DNA of 64,000 nt from Pseudofabraea citricarpa (taxonomy: Eukaryota > Ascomycota > Leotiomycetes > Helotiales > Dermateaceae): contig JAPWGK010000011.1 in assembly GCA_029641185.1 (NCBI GenBank), positions 434,001-498,000 on the forward strand. The letters are read 5' to 3'. This document shows, one piece after another, positions 38,260 through 48,915 of this stretch; the stretch's first letter is position 1, and the number at the start of each line of letters is the position of its first letter. The translations under genes and the position numbers were made by a program. Below the pieces are notes generated by a model. The model saw only the letters and a list, made by a program, of their open reading frames with translations, searched no databases and was not told the DNA's origin.

Positions 38260-39382
38260 TCAGTATGCTGATAACAACCTCTCTTTCTGGTATTCGATCG
38301 CAGACATATCCTTGTACGCAGGCTCAGAATCCTCAGCCACGAATTGCTTCAGTGGTCCAACAGATGCATCTCGATCAGCTTTACAAAAGTAAGCAATTGA
38401 AAATCGCTCGGGAATGGTCCCCTCTTGGCTATCCCCTACATATTTAGGAAGATCGACTCTGTGAAGGCCTGCGGGTAGATGGTTATTGGTCCAACGCTGC
38501 AATGTTTCGCTCACATTGACGATCAGTTCAGAATTCGAGTGGCACGAAACGGGATTGAATGTTCCTTTGGCCTGTCGGTTCTCGAACTCCAATCCACCTA
38601 TTCCATCCTGAAATAGCAGGGTGATTACTCCAAGATCAAAGTGGGGCCAGATGCGGCTTGTAGATCCGCTTCGAAATTCGCGTACGTCGATGGCAGGATA
38701 ATGATTCAGCCGGAACTCACTGGCATTTTTCTCGTGCGTAATTCGGTTCAAGAAAGCTCCTGGAGGTAACTCTAGAGCAATCTCAAGTGCTTCCATAATA
38801 CTATGACTTACGTTTTCCAAGACTCCGAAAGCTTGTTCCATTGTGTTGCGAAAGTCGGGTAGAGAGGTCTCGGATAGCCATTTGTTGGGATACTGAAAAT
38901 CGCTGGTTGACCCCATATCAAAGTGCTCCTGAAATTGTCAAAAATAATGTCAGACTAGGAAGATAATCTGCACTTGCCCTCGCATCTTTCAATTCCATAG
39001 ACTTGTTGTTACTCTCTGATTTCAGAAAGCCTTTTTGATAGAGTCCTGAGCTACTTTCTGCGCCTACTCTACTCCATCCTCGTTGTGGGTTTGGCCCCGG
39101 CTTGTGTGCAATTTTACTCTTTTGGTCGTTTGATAATTGGAAAAAGGTTTTGCTCTAATATCACGATTAAGCCTATTCAGCAATCATAATTCTGAGCAGT
39201 GTACAAAGTTGAATACTAACCGATCTCCACAACTTGTCAACTTCTTCATTTGGGACCCCATGGTTGATGATCTTCACATATCCATGTTCAGATAGGATGG
39301 AAAGCAAGTCTAAAGGAAACCTTTGACGCTCTGAGTCGTTTCCTTTTGTGAAGGTCGAGAGATCGAGTGCTGGAGCTTCCAT
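38260..39382 (-). CDS. 2-oxoglutarate/Fe(II) dioxygenase (isopenicillin N synthase-like)
   Basis: Three exons (39382-39221, 39154-38978 and 38928-38260) give 335 residues. The second intron has a GC donor (GCAAGT) and a normal AG acceptor; a GC-AG intron is the only reading that keeps the frame. The N-terminus is the DIOX_N domain (GYVKIINHGVP). The double-stranded beta-helix keeps the iron ligands His209, Asp211 and His269 (PHFDLG and AGLHRV) and the 2-oxoglutarate-binding Arg288-x-Ser290. These enzymes hydroxylate, desaturate or cyclise small molecules. In this neighbourhood it is a likely tailoring enzyme; its substrate is unknown. Confidence 0.88.
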
Positions 39383-40209
39383 GATGGTTCAGGATTAAAA
39401 TAAAGTGAACTGTATGATTAAAAATTGTGAAAATCGTCAAAACTATAAAGCAAATACACCAAGACCTTCATCGCGCAATCCTGGCGTTCCTGGACAACAA
39501 ATCCCTGTGGCCCCTCAACGCTATTTGCTTGTGGAACGACTGCGGCCCGACACTTTTCAGCTCTCACTCTTGTCCACCGTTTCAGAGCATTATCTGCAAC
39601 TAAGTCTCTTTAATCTCACTCTGCGCAAGTCCCGCTTGGCCATTTAAAATCCGAAGTAGCTACTGCTTACACATACAGTCATCCACCAAAATTTACAGAT
39701 TTGTGCACATACCCCCTCGCTACTCGAGTAGGAAATAAGAAGTACCAGAATATTCTAATATTACCTTGTTTCACACTAGTTTGCTACAAAATACTCTGCC
39801 TCTTATACATACCACATTTATGAAAGAGTACAATCCCTAAGTATTTGTACCTTGAAATTATGACTGTAATCTTATAGTTAGTTGGCTTTATTTCACGTCA
39901 CGCTCCGTAAAATTTACGTGCTGATTATTCTCTGAGGGGACTGCAGACTATAAGCACCTGCCAGTCACTAAATGCATAAATACATGTAATTACATACAAG
40001 AAGTGATTTCCCCTGCTTACTCTGCAATCATTGACTTGCTTGGCTATTCTTAAAACCAAAAGTGATAAATTCATATGCCAAATGAACAACAAATATTTCG
40101 GGAGTAATCATCAAAATCTACCAAGAAAACGTAGGCAATGTCGGCTCTATAATATTTGTCGAAATAAATGCCAAGCTCGAGCACGATGGCAACCCCTCTC
40201 ACCCGGAAG
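39383..40209. other. intergenic, no gene seen
   Basis: Spacer of 827 bases between the dioxygenase start and the 3' end of the NmrA-like gene. Strongly AT-rich around 39700-40060. No coding region recognised. Confidence 0.45.
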
Positions 40210-41311
40210 TTAGATAAAATCCAATTTTTCCACCTGGTGTAGTAGACCCTCAATGTCTAAGAACTTCAAACCTTTAAAGTATTTTGTTCTTTGGGAGAGT
40301 GTTGTCTCTTCCGGGCATGAAGAGGCTCCAGTTACCATCCATTCCTCGACCATCGCAAGTTCAAGGGTATGCGTCAAGGGTCCGTCTTCACTCCTAACTA
40401 TCAAGTCCATTGCTTCTTCTATAGATTTATGAGTTGTTACCATCTGTAGACCTAGTATTTGTTGTTAGCATGAGGCACATATTTTGTAGTATGTGGGAAT
40501 ACCCTACCTCTAAAAGCTTCCATACGTTTTACAACGGTGTTAAATGTACACCACTCTCCACACACATACGTAACAGGTTCCTGCAAAAAGTTAGTCCAAA
40601 GTTAACAAGAATGTATCACTGTAGATTCTACAAACCCATTCTGGAGCTGCAAGTAGCTTGAGCACTGCTCTAGCCACGTCTCTTGCCGAAGTAAAGGACT
40701 GCATTTCATCGCCGGTACCTCGAATGCAAGCTCTCCAAGCATTCGGATCCACCGGGAACTCATCTGGGATTGGGGACATGTACGTTTTTTCTTTAGGCAG
40801 TACATAATCCATGAGCCAGCCGCCATTGAACAATGTCCACTGGATCTTGGAAGCTCTCAAAATCTGCCGGAACGGTTCTCGGGACTTGCCATAGAATCGA
40901 GGCAAGTTTGGGTACTTTTCCACATTCCCTACCCATTCAGAAGGAATAAAGCGTTTACAGGTTTCAGAACGAGTACAGGCGTTGAGTAGAGCGCTATGAA
41001 TACTGACGTAACTATCAGCTGGGCAGTTGATAAGTGATATGAGTGCTGTGGAATTTGTGGAATTTAAGATAGAGAGAACCGAATCCTCGTTATAATCTGT
41101 GATCCGAACATCGACTTTTCGGGCCTCGAGCCACGCATTTTTCTGCAATAAATCGAGATCAGTTTCTCTATCCGAGTTCTACAAATGATGAAAGAACCTT
41201 TCTTGATATCACAAGGACCTCATATCGATCATCAGATATAAGCTCTTCGCAAAAGTATTTCCCCAGATTTCCAACTCCTGCCAAAACTATCACTTCGCGG
41301 GGGTTTAACAT
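40210..41311 (-). CDS. NmrA-like / isoflavone reductase-like NAD(P) oxidoreductase
   Basis: Four exons (41311-41198, 41142-40636, 40580-40508 and 40451-40210) give 311 residues. The N-terminus forms a Rossmann fold with Gly12-Val-Gly-Asn-Leu-Gly17. The segment CKRFIPSEWVGN, followed by Tyr-Gly-Lys-Ser-Arg, is typical of the atypical short-chain reductases grouped as NmrA/PCBER. The third exon is only 73 bases, and the short protein segment it adds is needed to bridge the flanking blocks. Relatives in fungal alkaloid clusters, such as the SwnN/SwnR reductases of the swainsonine pathway, reduce iminium intermediates. That gives a plausible but untested role beside the A-T-R enzyme. Confidence 0.82.
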
Positions 41312-41962
41312 GCTGAATTGGGTAAATTGGAATTAAAATGTGACGTGCGAAATATCTGGCTTCGAATGTTCAGCTCAAGTGTGTCGTTTACCTCCTCTCT
41401 TGGCCACTTTAGCCTGAAATAGCTAGTATAATTCGGATTTACTTGTTGGTATTAGCTACGTATAATATTGTACGTATTTTGATAAGTTTCATTTTTTATG
41501 GCGTTGCATGTCAACAAGGTTGAGTTCTCAAGCTAAGAAGTGTTGTCTTACCCGTTGTCACGGGTATGCATGACGCAGAGCCAAAACATGCATATATTTG
41601 TGCTACAGGCGACATTGCGATCTTCCCGCCATCTAGTCTTGTCATGCGATATCAAATCTTCTCAGCGCTAACCTGGTGGTATAAAATGCATTCATGACGT
41701 GTTTTCGACATGATGTGCTAAAACACGGGACTGTGCATATCCGAGTGGCTTGACAGTGTACTGTAGGTAAACTACAGGCTCCTTTCGAGGGTTTACATGT
41801 CGTGAGACATAGACAACCGCCCAGTATACTCAGGAGTACTCAGATGCCTCTGATCTCAGTCTGTTGGCCATCAAGAGAGCCAATTATCCCAAACCCCGAG
41901 ATCAGCATTCTTCTTCTTCGTTCAGAAACATATTCTCCCTTCAAACAGTCCATTCACTTGAA
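41312..41962. promoter_or_regulatory. divergent promoter between NmrA-like and methyltransferase genes
   Basis: 651 bases separating two divergent starts. A TATA-like element (GTATAAAA) lies near 41679-41686, about 280 bases before the methyltransferase ATG. Other sites cannot be assigned. Confidence 0.4.
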
Positions 41963-42760
41963 ATGGTTCATCACCAAGATATCTTGCCAGAGAATATGGC
42001 AGGAGAGCAGCCACTTCACTCCCAAGATCGCTCTCGCTTCATGTTCCAAAACGACTGGTTTGAACAAATCAGGCCAAGTTGGGAGGCCATGACTCTTCCA
42101 CTTCGAGACTCGTCTATACTCAAACCTCTTCGCATCCTCGAGCTCGGCTCTTTTGAAGGCGCTTCGACCACTTGGATACTTGAAAATCTTGCAACCCATC
42201 CTACTACCACCGTGACCGCTATTGACACTTTTGAAGGCGGCATGGAACATCTGTCCAGCGAGATTGAATCCCTCGAAGCACGTTTCCGAGCGAATGTCAA
42301 TAAGTGTGCGAACGCGCACAAATTGCACGTGATAACAGACAGAACAGAGCATGCACTCGTTGCATTGCGTAGTGAGAGGGCAAAGTTTGATTTCATTTAC
42401 ATCGATGCATCGCACGTTGCAATTGATGTATTGCACGACATTGTACTTTGCTGGTTTATGCTGAATCTTGGGGGAACGATGGTTTTTGATGATTGGACTT
42501 GGAAGGGGTATATGGAGGATGTGTATAATCCCCGCCTGGCAATTATGGCATTTCTTCAGTGTGCAGCACCAGAGATCAAAGTAAAGGAAACCGAGTCGCA
42601 GATTTGGATTACCAGGGTTGAAAATCAGATCCCAGCTACTAAAAATCCGGATCCAGCATTGTGGTATGGAGATGAGAGCCCGCTTAAGTTTGTAGCGAAT
42701 TCTTTGGATCCTAAAAAGCGGGATTCTATAACTCCATCAGCCTGGTGGTCCAGTACTTGA
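41963..42760 (+). CDS. class I SAM-dependent methyltransferase (Methyltransf_24-like)
   Basis: Single exon, 265 residues from the first in-frame ATG; the frame is open further upstream but without an ATG. Motif I is LELGSFEGAS near 60, followed by an acidic residue at the next strand end (TAIDTFEGG). The pair FDFIYIDASH and GGTMVFDDW is characteristic of the TylF/macrocin-O-methyltransferase-like group. No signal peptide or membrane segment is seen. It lies at the edge of the putative cluster next to a decayed dehydrogenase. An O- or N-methylation tailoring role is likely but the acceptor is unknown. Confidence 0.8.
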   Translation: MVHHQDILPENMAGEQPLHSQDRSRFMFQNDWFEQIRPSWEAMTLPLRDSSILKPLRILELGSFEGASTTWILENLATHPTTTVTAIDTFEGGMEHLSSEIESLEARFRANVNKCANAHKLHVITDRTEHALVALRSERAKFDFIYIDASHVAIDVLHDIVLCWFMLNLGGTMVFDDWTWKGYMEDVYNPRLAIMAFLQCAAPEIKVKETESQIWITRVENQIPATKNPDPALWYGDESPLKFVANSLDPKKRDSITPSAWWSST

Positions 42761-42949
42761 GAAAATCGGCAAATAAAAATACAAATACTCTACCACCAAA
42801 GATTTTGCGTATGATAGAAGGTTTCTCACTTGTTTAGAATGCTTTTCAACACTCCCCATCATCGCGTGTGTTCCCCAAGTATTCTCAAACACGTCACTCC
42901 TCTTGTTCAAATTCTCACGGTGAATGTTAGACAATTCAGCAGATTATGC

Positions 42950-43480
42950 ACTAATCAAACAGTTAAATACATCTCCTTCCCAATGGCTCCATGGGTATTA
43001 GTCACAGTCTCAAAGATCACTTGGGCACCTTTCTCAAAAGTTAATTTACCTCCAAGTGCCCATTTCGATGATGTCGAGCGCTGGTCCTGGATTTAGATCT
43101 CTGGCGGTTGAAATACTTAAGATTTACTCCACTCTTTTCGTTCCCTTACGACCGGGACTATATGCTGAATTATCTTAACAGAACCCACAAAGTTTGTGCT
43201 CATCTGTAGATCGATTTCTTCCTGCCTGTTAAAACTTTAGCACTGAAGAGGCTCTGAAGGTGTCACTCTACGTGCCTTGTATCCTCCAAAGTATCCATCA
43301 CTAAATAAGTAGTATGATTCACCAAAACATTAACCCGGCCGTATTCAGATTTGGCTTCCTTAATCATGTTTTAGGGATCTTTCGCAGCGTCGAATGTAAA
43401 TCAATAACCGTCCAGAGCGTCAATTTCGTTGCCAAGATCTGATATCTTTCAAGTTCGTCTTAAAGCTACAATGGTTTTAT
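42950..43480 (-). pseudogene. decayed short-chain dehydrogenase (SDR)
   Basis: On the minus strand the translation reads as an SDR broken by stops and frameshifts. From 43480 to 43272 one frame, interrupted by three stops, gives the first third, including Gly-Arg-Val-Asn-Val-Leu-Val-Asn (normally GRxDVLVNNAG). From 43215 to 43131 another frame gives the helix with Met-Ser-Thr-Asn-Phe-Val-Gly and Val-Val-Arg-Glu-Arg. From about 43040 to 42960 a third gives the C-terminal Glu-Lys-Gly-Ala-Gln-Val-Ile-Phe-Glu block. The catalytic SYSASK-type region (about 120 residues) is missing, so an internal deletion has occurred. The N-terminal nucleotide-binding start was not found. This is a relic, possibly of a former cluster reductase. 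Confidence 0.72.
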
Positions 43481-44315
43481 GATCCACTTAGAGGAAATTG
43501 ACAGAATGTAATTTCAAAATCAGAAGAATAACCAATTATCAGTTAGACAGAGTAGGCAGATGCCATTGTGATCGCATGCGGGATGATTGAAAATGCTTAG
43601 TGACTCACGACAAAATCGATTTACATTTTTGAGCATTTTATTATGGGTTATGTTCTTTGGCTTTGGGCTTTGGGCTTTGGGCTTTAGGAACGTTAAAGCA
43701 TACCTGACCCCAACAAATCGCAGACTGGGTCTACCATCGCTTAGAAAAATTCTTGGAAATTAGGATTTAGCGATATAGTCTACCGGTACAATGCAGTGAT
43801 AGGGCCGTCCTATGCTGTTAGTTGATTGCATTCCGAGGGAATTTTAAAATATATACACTTCGACCATGCAGCGTATTATTCATAACTAAAGAGGGCAGAT
43901 CACAACAATTATCTTATGTTTGTTAGAACAGCGTCCCTAATCCTCCGTTGACTGCATATAATATACCTACACGTTTCTTGTGGCGGATGGAACCTTTGAC
44001 GTTCATTTCCTATGTGTAGATACAGTGATCTGAAAACTACAAAGTCTAAATCATTGCATACTCCTAGGTTGCTGGTGAGAGTGCTGTTGACCTGGTGGAC
44101 TGTAAAAAAAAACGCTGACAAATATTCGCTTACACCTGCATATCTCGTACTAGCGTATTATTTTATGTAGCTGCCTGTTGTAGTAATTCAACGTCTATGA
44201 ACACGATCTGTCGACCTTTCTTCTCTCTGCATACCTCAAGCACCCGGTTAGATCTCGACTGTTACATGTCCCGCAATATCAGTCCATTAAGCCATTTTTC
44301 ATCTCATTAATCGCT
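43481..44315. other. intergenic, with short heptamer repeat
   Basis: No gene is visible. The stretch contains the CTTTGGG repeat annotated separately and is otherwise AT-rich. Confidence 0.45.
43655..43686. repeat. (CTTTGGG)n microsatellite
   Basis: About four and a half tandem copies of the heptamer CTTTGGG, with minor variation at both ends. It lies in the spacer beside the SDR relic. Its sequence is not a telomere repeat (TTAGGG). Confidence 0.85.
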
Positions 44316-45062
44316 ATGTGTAAAATTGAGATGGAGTCTGCACAAATAGCTGTCGTCCCACCTGCCTCGTTCGAGTGCTTTCCAGAGCTGCCTGTTGAAC
44401 TACGTCTCAAGATTTGGAGACACACATTCCCGAGGGCGCGAATTGTTGGAATCTCACATAAGTTCACCTCGCGTCAATTTATCGGCTGGAAAAGTCCAGA
44501 TGGGCCGCCCGTAGCATTTCGGGTCAGCCGGGAATCGAGAGGGGAGGCTCTCAAGCACTACAAACTATCCTTCGGAACTCCGAGTGCACCCGCCAGCATA
44601 TACTTCAATTTCAAGCTTGACACTTTGCGGTTCGGTTACGGTGCTGGCGATGACTATTTGAAAAGTCCAAACACATGGCTGGAAAATGGTCCTAGTGCAT
44701 ATTTGCTGAACCTCTTCCTCGGGACACATTATTTCCAACATCCTAAGATGCGAATAGTGGCATCCAATTATGAAAGACTGCAGTACATGATCATTGATGT
44801 CGACGAGGACATCTATGATAGGAAATATTTCTGCTGGGGCGAGATAAGACGGTTCAGCAACTTGAAAGACTTGACATTATTACCCTGGAATGACCCTTTG
44901 ATAATGACCGAAGTCTTGGCAATGTTCAAATCAACTCTTAATAAGGCCGCGAAAGATTTTCCTGATTGGACTGTACCAAATATAACTGTCGTTTCTCCTT
45001 TTAAGCGTGAAGAACTGGCAAGGTTAAAGGCAGATCCAACGGAAGACGAAGATGAAAGTTAG
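44316..45062 (+). CDS. 2EXR domain protein
   Basis: Single exon, 248 residues. The N-terminal part (about 20-130) has the 2EXR pattern: Phe-Pro-Glu-Leu-Pro-Val-Glu-Leu-Arg-Leu-Lys-Ile-Trp, then a Val-Ser-Arg-Glu-Ser-Arg block, then Tyr-Phe-Asn-Phe-Lys-Leu-Asp-Thr-Leu. This domain is very abundant in filamentous ascomycetes and resembles an F-box-like fold at its start. Its role is unknown. The C-terminus ends in an acidic tail. A second ATG at 44331 is an equally possible start. Confidence 0.8.
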   Translation: MCKIEMESAQIAVVPPASFECFPELPVELRLKIWRHTFPRARIVGISHKFTSRQFIGWKSPDGPPVAFRVSRESRGEALKHYKLSFGTPSAPASIYFNFKLDTLRFGYGAGDDYLKSPNTWLENGPSAYLLNLFLGTHYFQHPKMRIVASNYERLQYMIIDVDEDIYDRKYFCWGEIRRFSNLKDLTLLPWNDPLIMTEVLAMFKSTLNKAAKDFPDWTVPNITVVSPFKREELARLKADPTEDEDES

Positions 45063-46379
45063 TCTCAATAGTACTAGAAAATTTAACGTTGGCCTAAATG
45101 CTCTCTGTTGCGGTTCTTGTCATGTTTTCTTGCTGTTAAAAGTGCCACTTTCCGTGACACATCTTATCCATAGACAACCTGCAACGAATGCTTCTATTGG
45201 ATTTTATTCTCGTGTCTATGTCAGACAAGACGCAGGAATACATAATAATCAGAAAACAAAATACTAAGACTGGAAGACTGAAATTCCTATGTAATATATC
45301 TGACGTCTTCGAGGTTGTAAATGCGGTCGTTCGACGATATGCAGTTCATTCCTTGAGCTTTTTATTTGAAAGTTTGTTTGAAAAACGATAATAAAAACAG
45401 TTCAGCATTACTTCCGTATGTTAAATGGTACGCCGAAGATACATTAAAGTCTACTGATACTTCTGATCTAGATCTCAGACGTCTTTCGTCCTGTTTAAGA
45501 CTTGTTATCGGGATAGGTGCAACATTCAACAGTGTTTATATTTCCTTCCTGTGGGCCAAATATCATATTTCAGATTGACATTCCGATTTAGATCGATAAG
45601 ATGAATCGCGCCCTTAGTATCGAAGAGCCGTCCAAGAGTCTGCTAACGTCATGATGGATCTTCTCGTCTTTCTTCCACGTCCACCTTGAGTGGACGGCAA
45701 GCACAGCAGAATGCATGCCAGAGTCAAGGTGCCGCGCGGTACTTGCATGCAGTTCCATGTTTGTTTGATGTTTCGAGTTTATTCTGGGTACCGAGGATAG
45801 TTTAAATTTGTTCTGTCTTCATAAGTCTATCCACTCCCGGGAGCGATTCCGGTAACTCTTCACCGAACGTGATTATAAAAGCTTCTGGAGCACGATGTTT
45901 GGTGGACGGCTGGAGATTATGGTGGACGGATGGTGGACTTCAGACGGTTTTCACAGGGATAGTGAAGACCCTGGTTAGAAGTTGGTGGACTTCAGGAGCA
46001 AGCATTCGCCTAAATCTGCCATGTCCTTGGGCGAACTGGATCTGCCTGGTCAATGCCACTGTCACTTTCGTCTTTTGAGCCTAGATTTCCCAGGGGTTTC
46101 CTGCCAAGTGCACACCATCCATGTCTTATCTTTGGTCCCTTCTCTGGTTGGATATAGTACTAGACAAGATCAACCCAGCTTGGCCCACCAAAGCCTCTAC
46201 GACAATCAATAGGAACATGAGAAACTTCGGAGTTTTGGAGAAATAAGTTGAAATCATCATTCTGGACGCGTCATACTTTGTATTCAGTTTTCCCATAAGA
46301 ACTACCGGGACGACTTCAATATGCATAGCTCTTTAGTTGATCAACTGTGCACGTTCATTTTCGATTCATTCTTTTAAAT
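45063..46379. other. intergenic, no gene seen
   Basis: 1.3 kb between the 2EXR and GH3 genes. A GGTGGAC motif recurs near 45898-45990, and a GTGGACTTCAG 11-mer occurs twice. Open frames here lack coding character. Confidence 0.45.
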
Positions 46380-48915
46380 ATGTTATCCAAGTCACTCCTT
46401 ACTCTTGGAGCACTGCTCCCATCTCTGATTTCTGGAACCCACCTTGCGAAAAGAGCCAACTCTACAACGAATTCAACCGTGTCTGATGGCATCTTATCCA
46501 GTGGTAAAGGTATGATACTATTGTCTTTCCCTTTCCTTTTTTCCTTCCTGCTCAGTAACTTATTTTTATTTGCAGTTGACCTTGGCGATTGGACCGATGC
46601 TTATGCTGAAGCTACTGCTTTTGTTGCCGGTCTGACCAATACTGAGAAGCTCAGTATCATTACAGGTGGTAGTGTGACAGCAAAAAACTGGACTGCTTTA
46701 CAGTTCAAAGATGGTACTCAAGGACCCCAAGGTTACGACTACGTGACTGGATGGTGCCAAAGTTCTGCTCTTGTCATGACCTGGGATAAGGACTTGATGA
46801 ATGCTCAGTTCTCGGCTGTTGCGCTAGAATTCTATCAAAAAGGATTTCAAGTTACTAACGGCCCGACCTCGCAGCCGCTCGGAAGGACGCCCTGGGGAGG
46901 TACTATATTCTAAAATATCAAAAATATCTGAATGTTAACGATCTCAGGTCGCCTTGTTGAAACACTGGGTCAAGATCCATACTTGAATGGTATTGCATTT
47001 GGATTGGGGAGCAAAGCTTTCTCCGACGTTGGGATCATTCCAGGTGGAAAGGTACGCAACTTGTTTCTTTGTTAATTGCTGCAGCTAATTAGAGAAAATA
47101 GCACTTTCTACTGAATGAGCAGGAAACCAATCGAAGTTCCTCAATGTCGTTTGGTCCCGGTGGTGGCAGCAGCAGTAGCGATACATCTGGAACACCATAC
47201 TCAAGCGATGCAGATGATAAGACAATCCACGAATCATATCTGTGGCCTTTCTATGATGGGGTTAAGGGGGGCTTGGGGGCGATGATGTACGTCATTTCAA
47301 GTGTTTTGCAATTCCTAGCCGACTGATTCTAACTGATTTATTTAGGTGCGCCATGACAAAGGTTAACGGATCCCTTTCTTGTGAAAGTAGTGACCTTTTG
47401 AACACTCTTCTAAAGACAGAACTTGGGTTCCCCGGAATGGTCTATCCTGACGTAAACGGGCAAAGTACCAGCTTTGGGTCTGCAAATGGGGGACTTGACT
47501 TCGGTTCTTCGCAGCTTTGGTCAAACTCCACCCTCATCGCTGGTATCACTGAAGGCAATTTTACGCAAGCTCGTCTTGATGATATGGCTGTCCGCAATGT
47601 CATTGGCTACTACAAGGTCAACCTGAACAACGGCTCGCAACCAGCCTTGGCAGGATCAAGTGATTACGTCGACGTACGCGCAAATCACAGTGCTATCGTT
47701 CGTGAGGTCGGATCTGCAAGCCTTGCACTGCTGAAAAATACCAACTCGGCTCTCCCTCTCCAAAAGCCACATTCCATTGCTATGTTTGGTATTTCTGCCG
47801 GACCAGTCATGGCCGGACCCAATTACTACTTCTCTGTTCAAGGTACTCCTGATACCTACGATGGACATCTTGCCGGCGGAGCTGGAAGTGGACAAACCAG
47901 CTTTCCATATCTCATCACACCCCAGCAAGCTCTTGTTTCTAGAGCCGCAGCAGACGGCACCATGATTCGATGGATTTTGAATAACACATATACCTCGGAC
48001 AGCACAGCAACACTAATGGGTCTCGCCGGTGGAACTGCTCTTAGCCAAAATATTCCATCTTATGCCGCGACTGCTGAAGTCTGCCTTGTATTTTTGAACG
48101 CATTCTCTGGCGAGGGTGCTGATCGAACTGAGCTTACCAATGTCGAACAAGACAATCTTGTCACAACGGTGGCTTCAGAATGCAACAACACAATGGTCAT
48201 CATCAATACTGTCGGTGCCAGACTTGTTGATGCCTGGGTCGAGAATGCAAATGTTACTGCAGTTATTTACGGCGGACTCCTTGGACAAGAGTCTGGAAAC
48301 AACATCGTCGACATTCTTTATGGCGACGTTAACCCCTCTGGTAGACTTCCATACACAATTGCCAAGAACGAATCAGACTACAACGTTGGACTTTGCTACA
48401 CCTCAGTATGCAACTTTACCGAAGGAAATTTCATCGATTATAAATACTTCGATTCTTATAATGTTACACCCAGATACGAATTTGGGTATGGTCTTTCATA
48501 CACGAATTTCACTTATGGAGACCTTACAGTCGCTACAACCAACGAGACAGCACTTGCTTCAATTTATCCAACTGGCACTCTGACTGTTGGCGGCAAAGCC
48601 GATCTCTGGGATGAAGTTATAACGGTCTCTCTCAGCATCACCAACTCTGGCGCTGTTGACGGAAACGAAGTCGCTCAGCTATACGTACAATACCCAGACG
48701 CTGCTGACGAGCCAGTCCGTCAACTTCGAGGATTTGAGCGTGTTCTCATTGCTTCCAGTGCGTCAGAGACTGTGACATTTAGTCTTCGTAGACGTGATTT
48801 AAGTATTTGGGACGTTGTAGCTCAGGATTGGGCTGTCGTTAAGGGTACTTATACTTTCTCAGTTGGTGCCAGTAGTCGCGATTTGCGATCTATTGGTCAA
48901 GCAATCGTTTCATAG
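46380..48915 (+). CDS. secreted GH3 beta-glucosidase-like protein
   Basis: Five exons (46380-46509, 46576-46899, 46948-47051, 47102-47286 and 47346-48915) give 770 residues. The N-terminus is a signal peptide (hydrophobic core, cleavage near residue 20) followed by Lys-Arg. The GH3 barrel shows TWDKDL, GPTSQPLGR, Gly-Gly-Arg-Leu-Val-Glu and Lys-His-Phe-Leu-Leu-Asn-Glu. The segment around the nucleophile reads Gly-Met-Val-Tyr-Pro-Asp-Val-Asn-Gly instead of the usual MSDW. The second domain has SGEGADR, where the usual insertion between the acid/base Glu and GDR is absent, and YGDVNPSGRLPYTI. A C-terminal fibronectin III-like domain follows. There are many N-glycosylation sequons. It likely cleaves beta-linked glucosides outside the cell, but its specificity may differ from classic beta-glucosidases. 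Confidence 0.88.

Noticed and set aside
45052..45578. Overlapping plus-strand frames after the 2EXR gene
   Set aside because: Short, cysteine- and serine-rich translations without family features, in the 3' flank of a complete gene.
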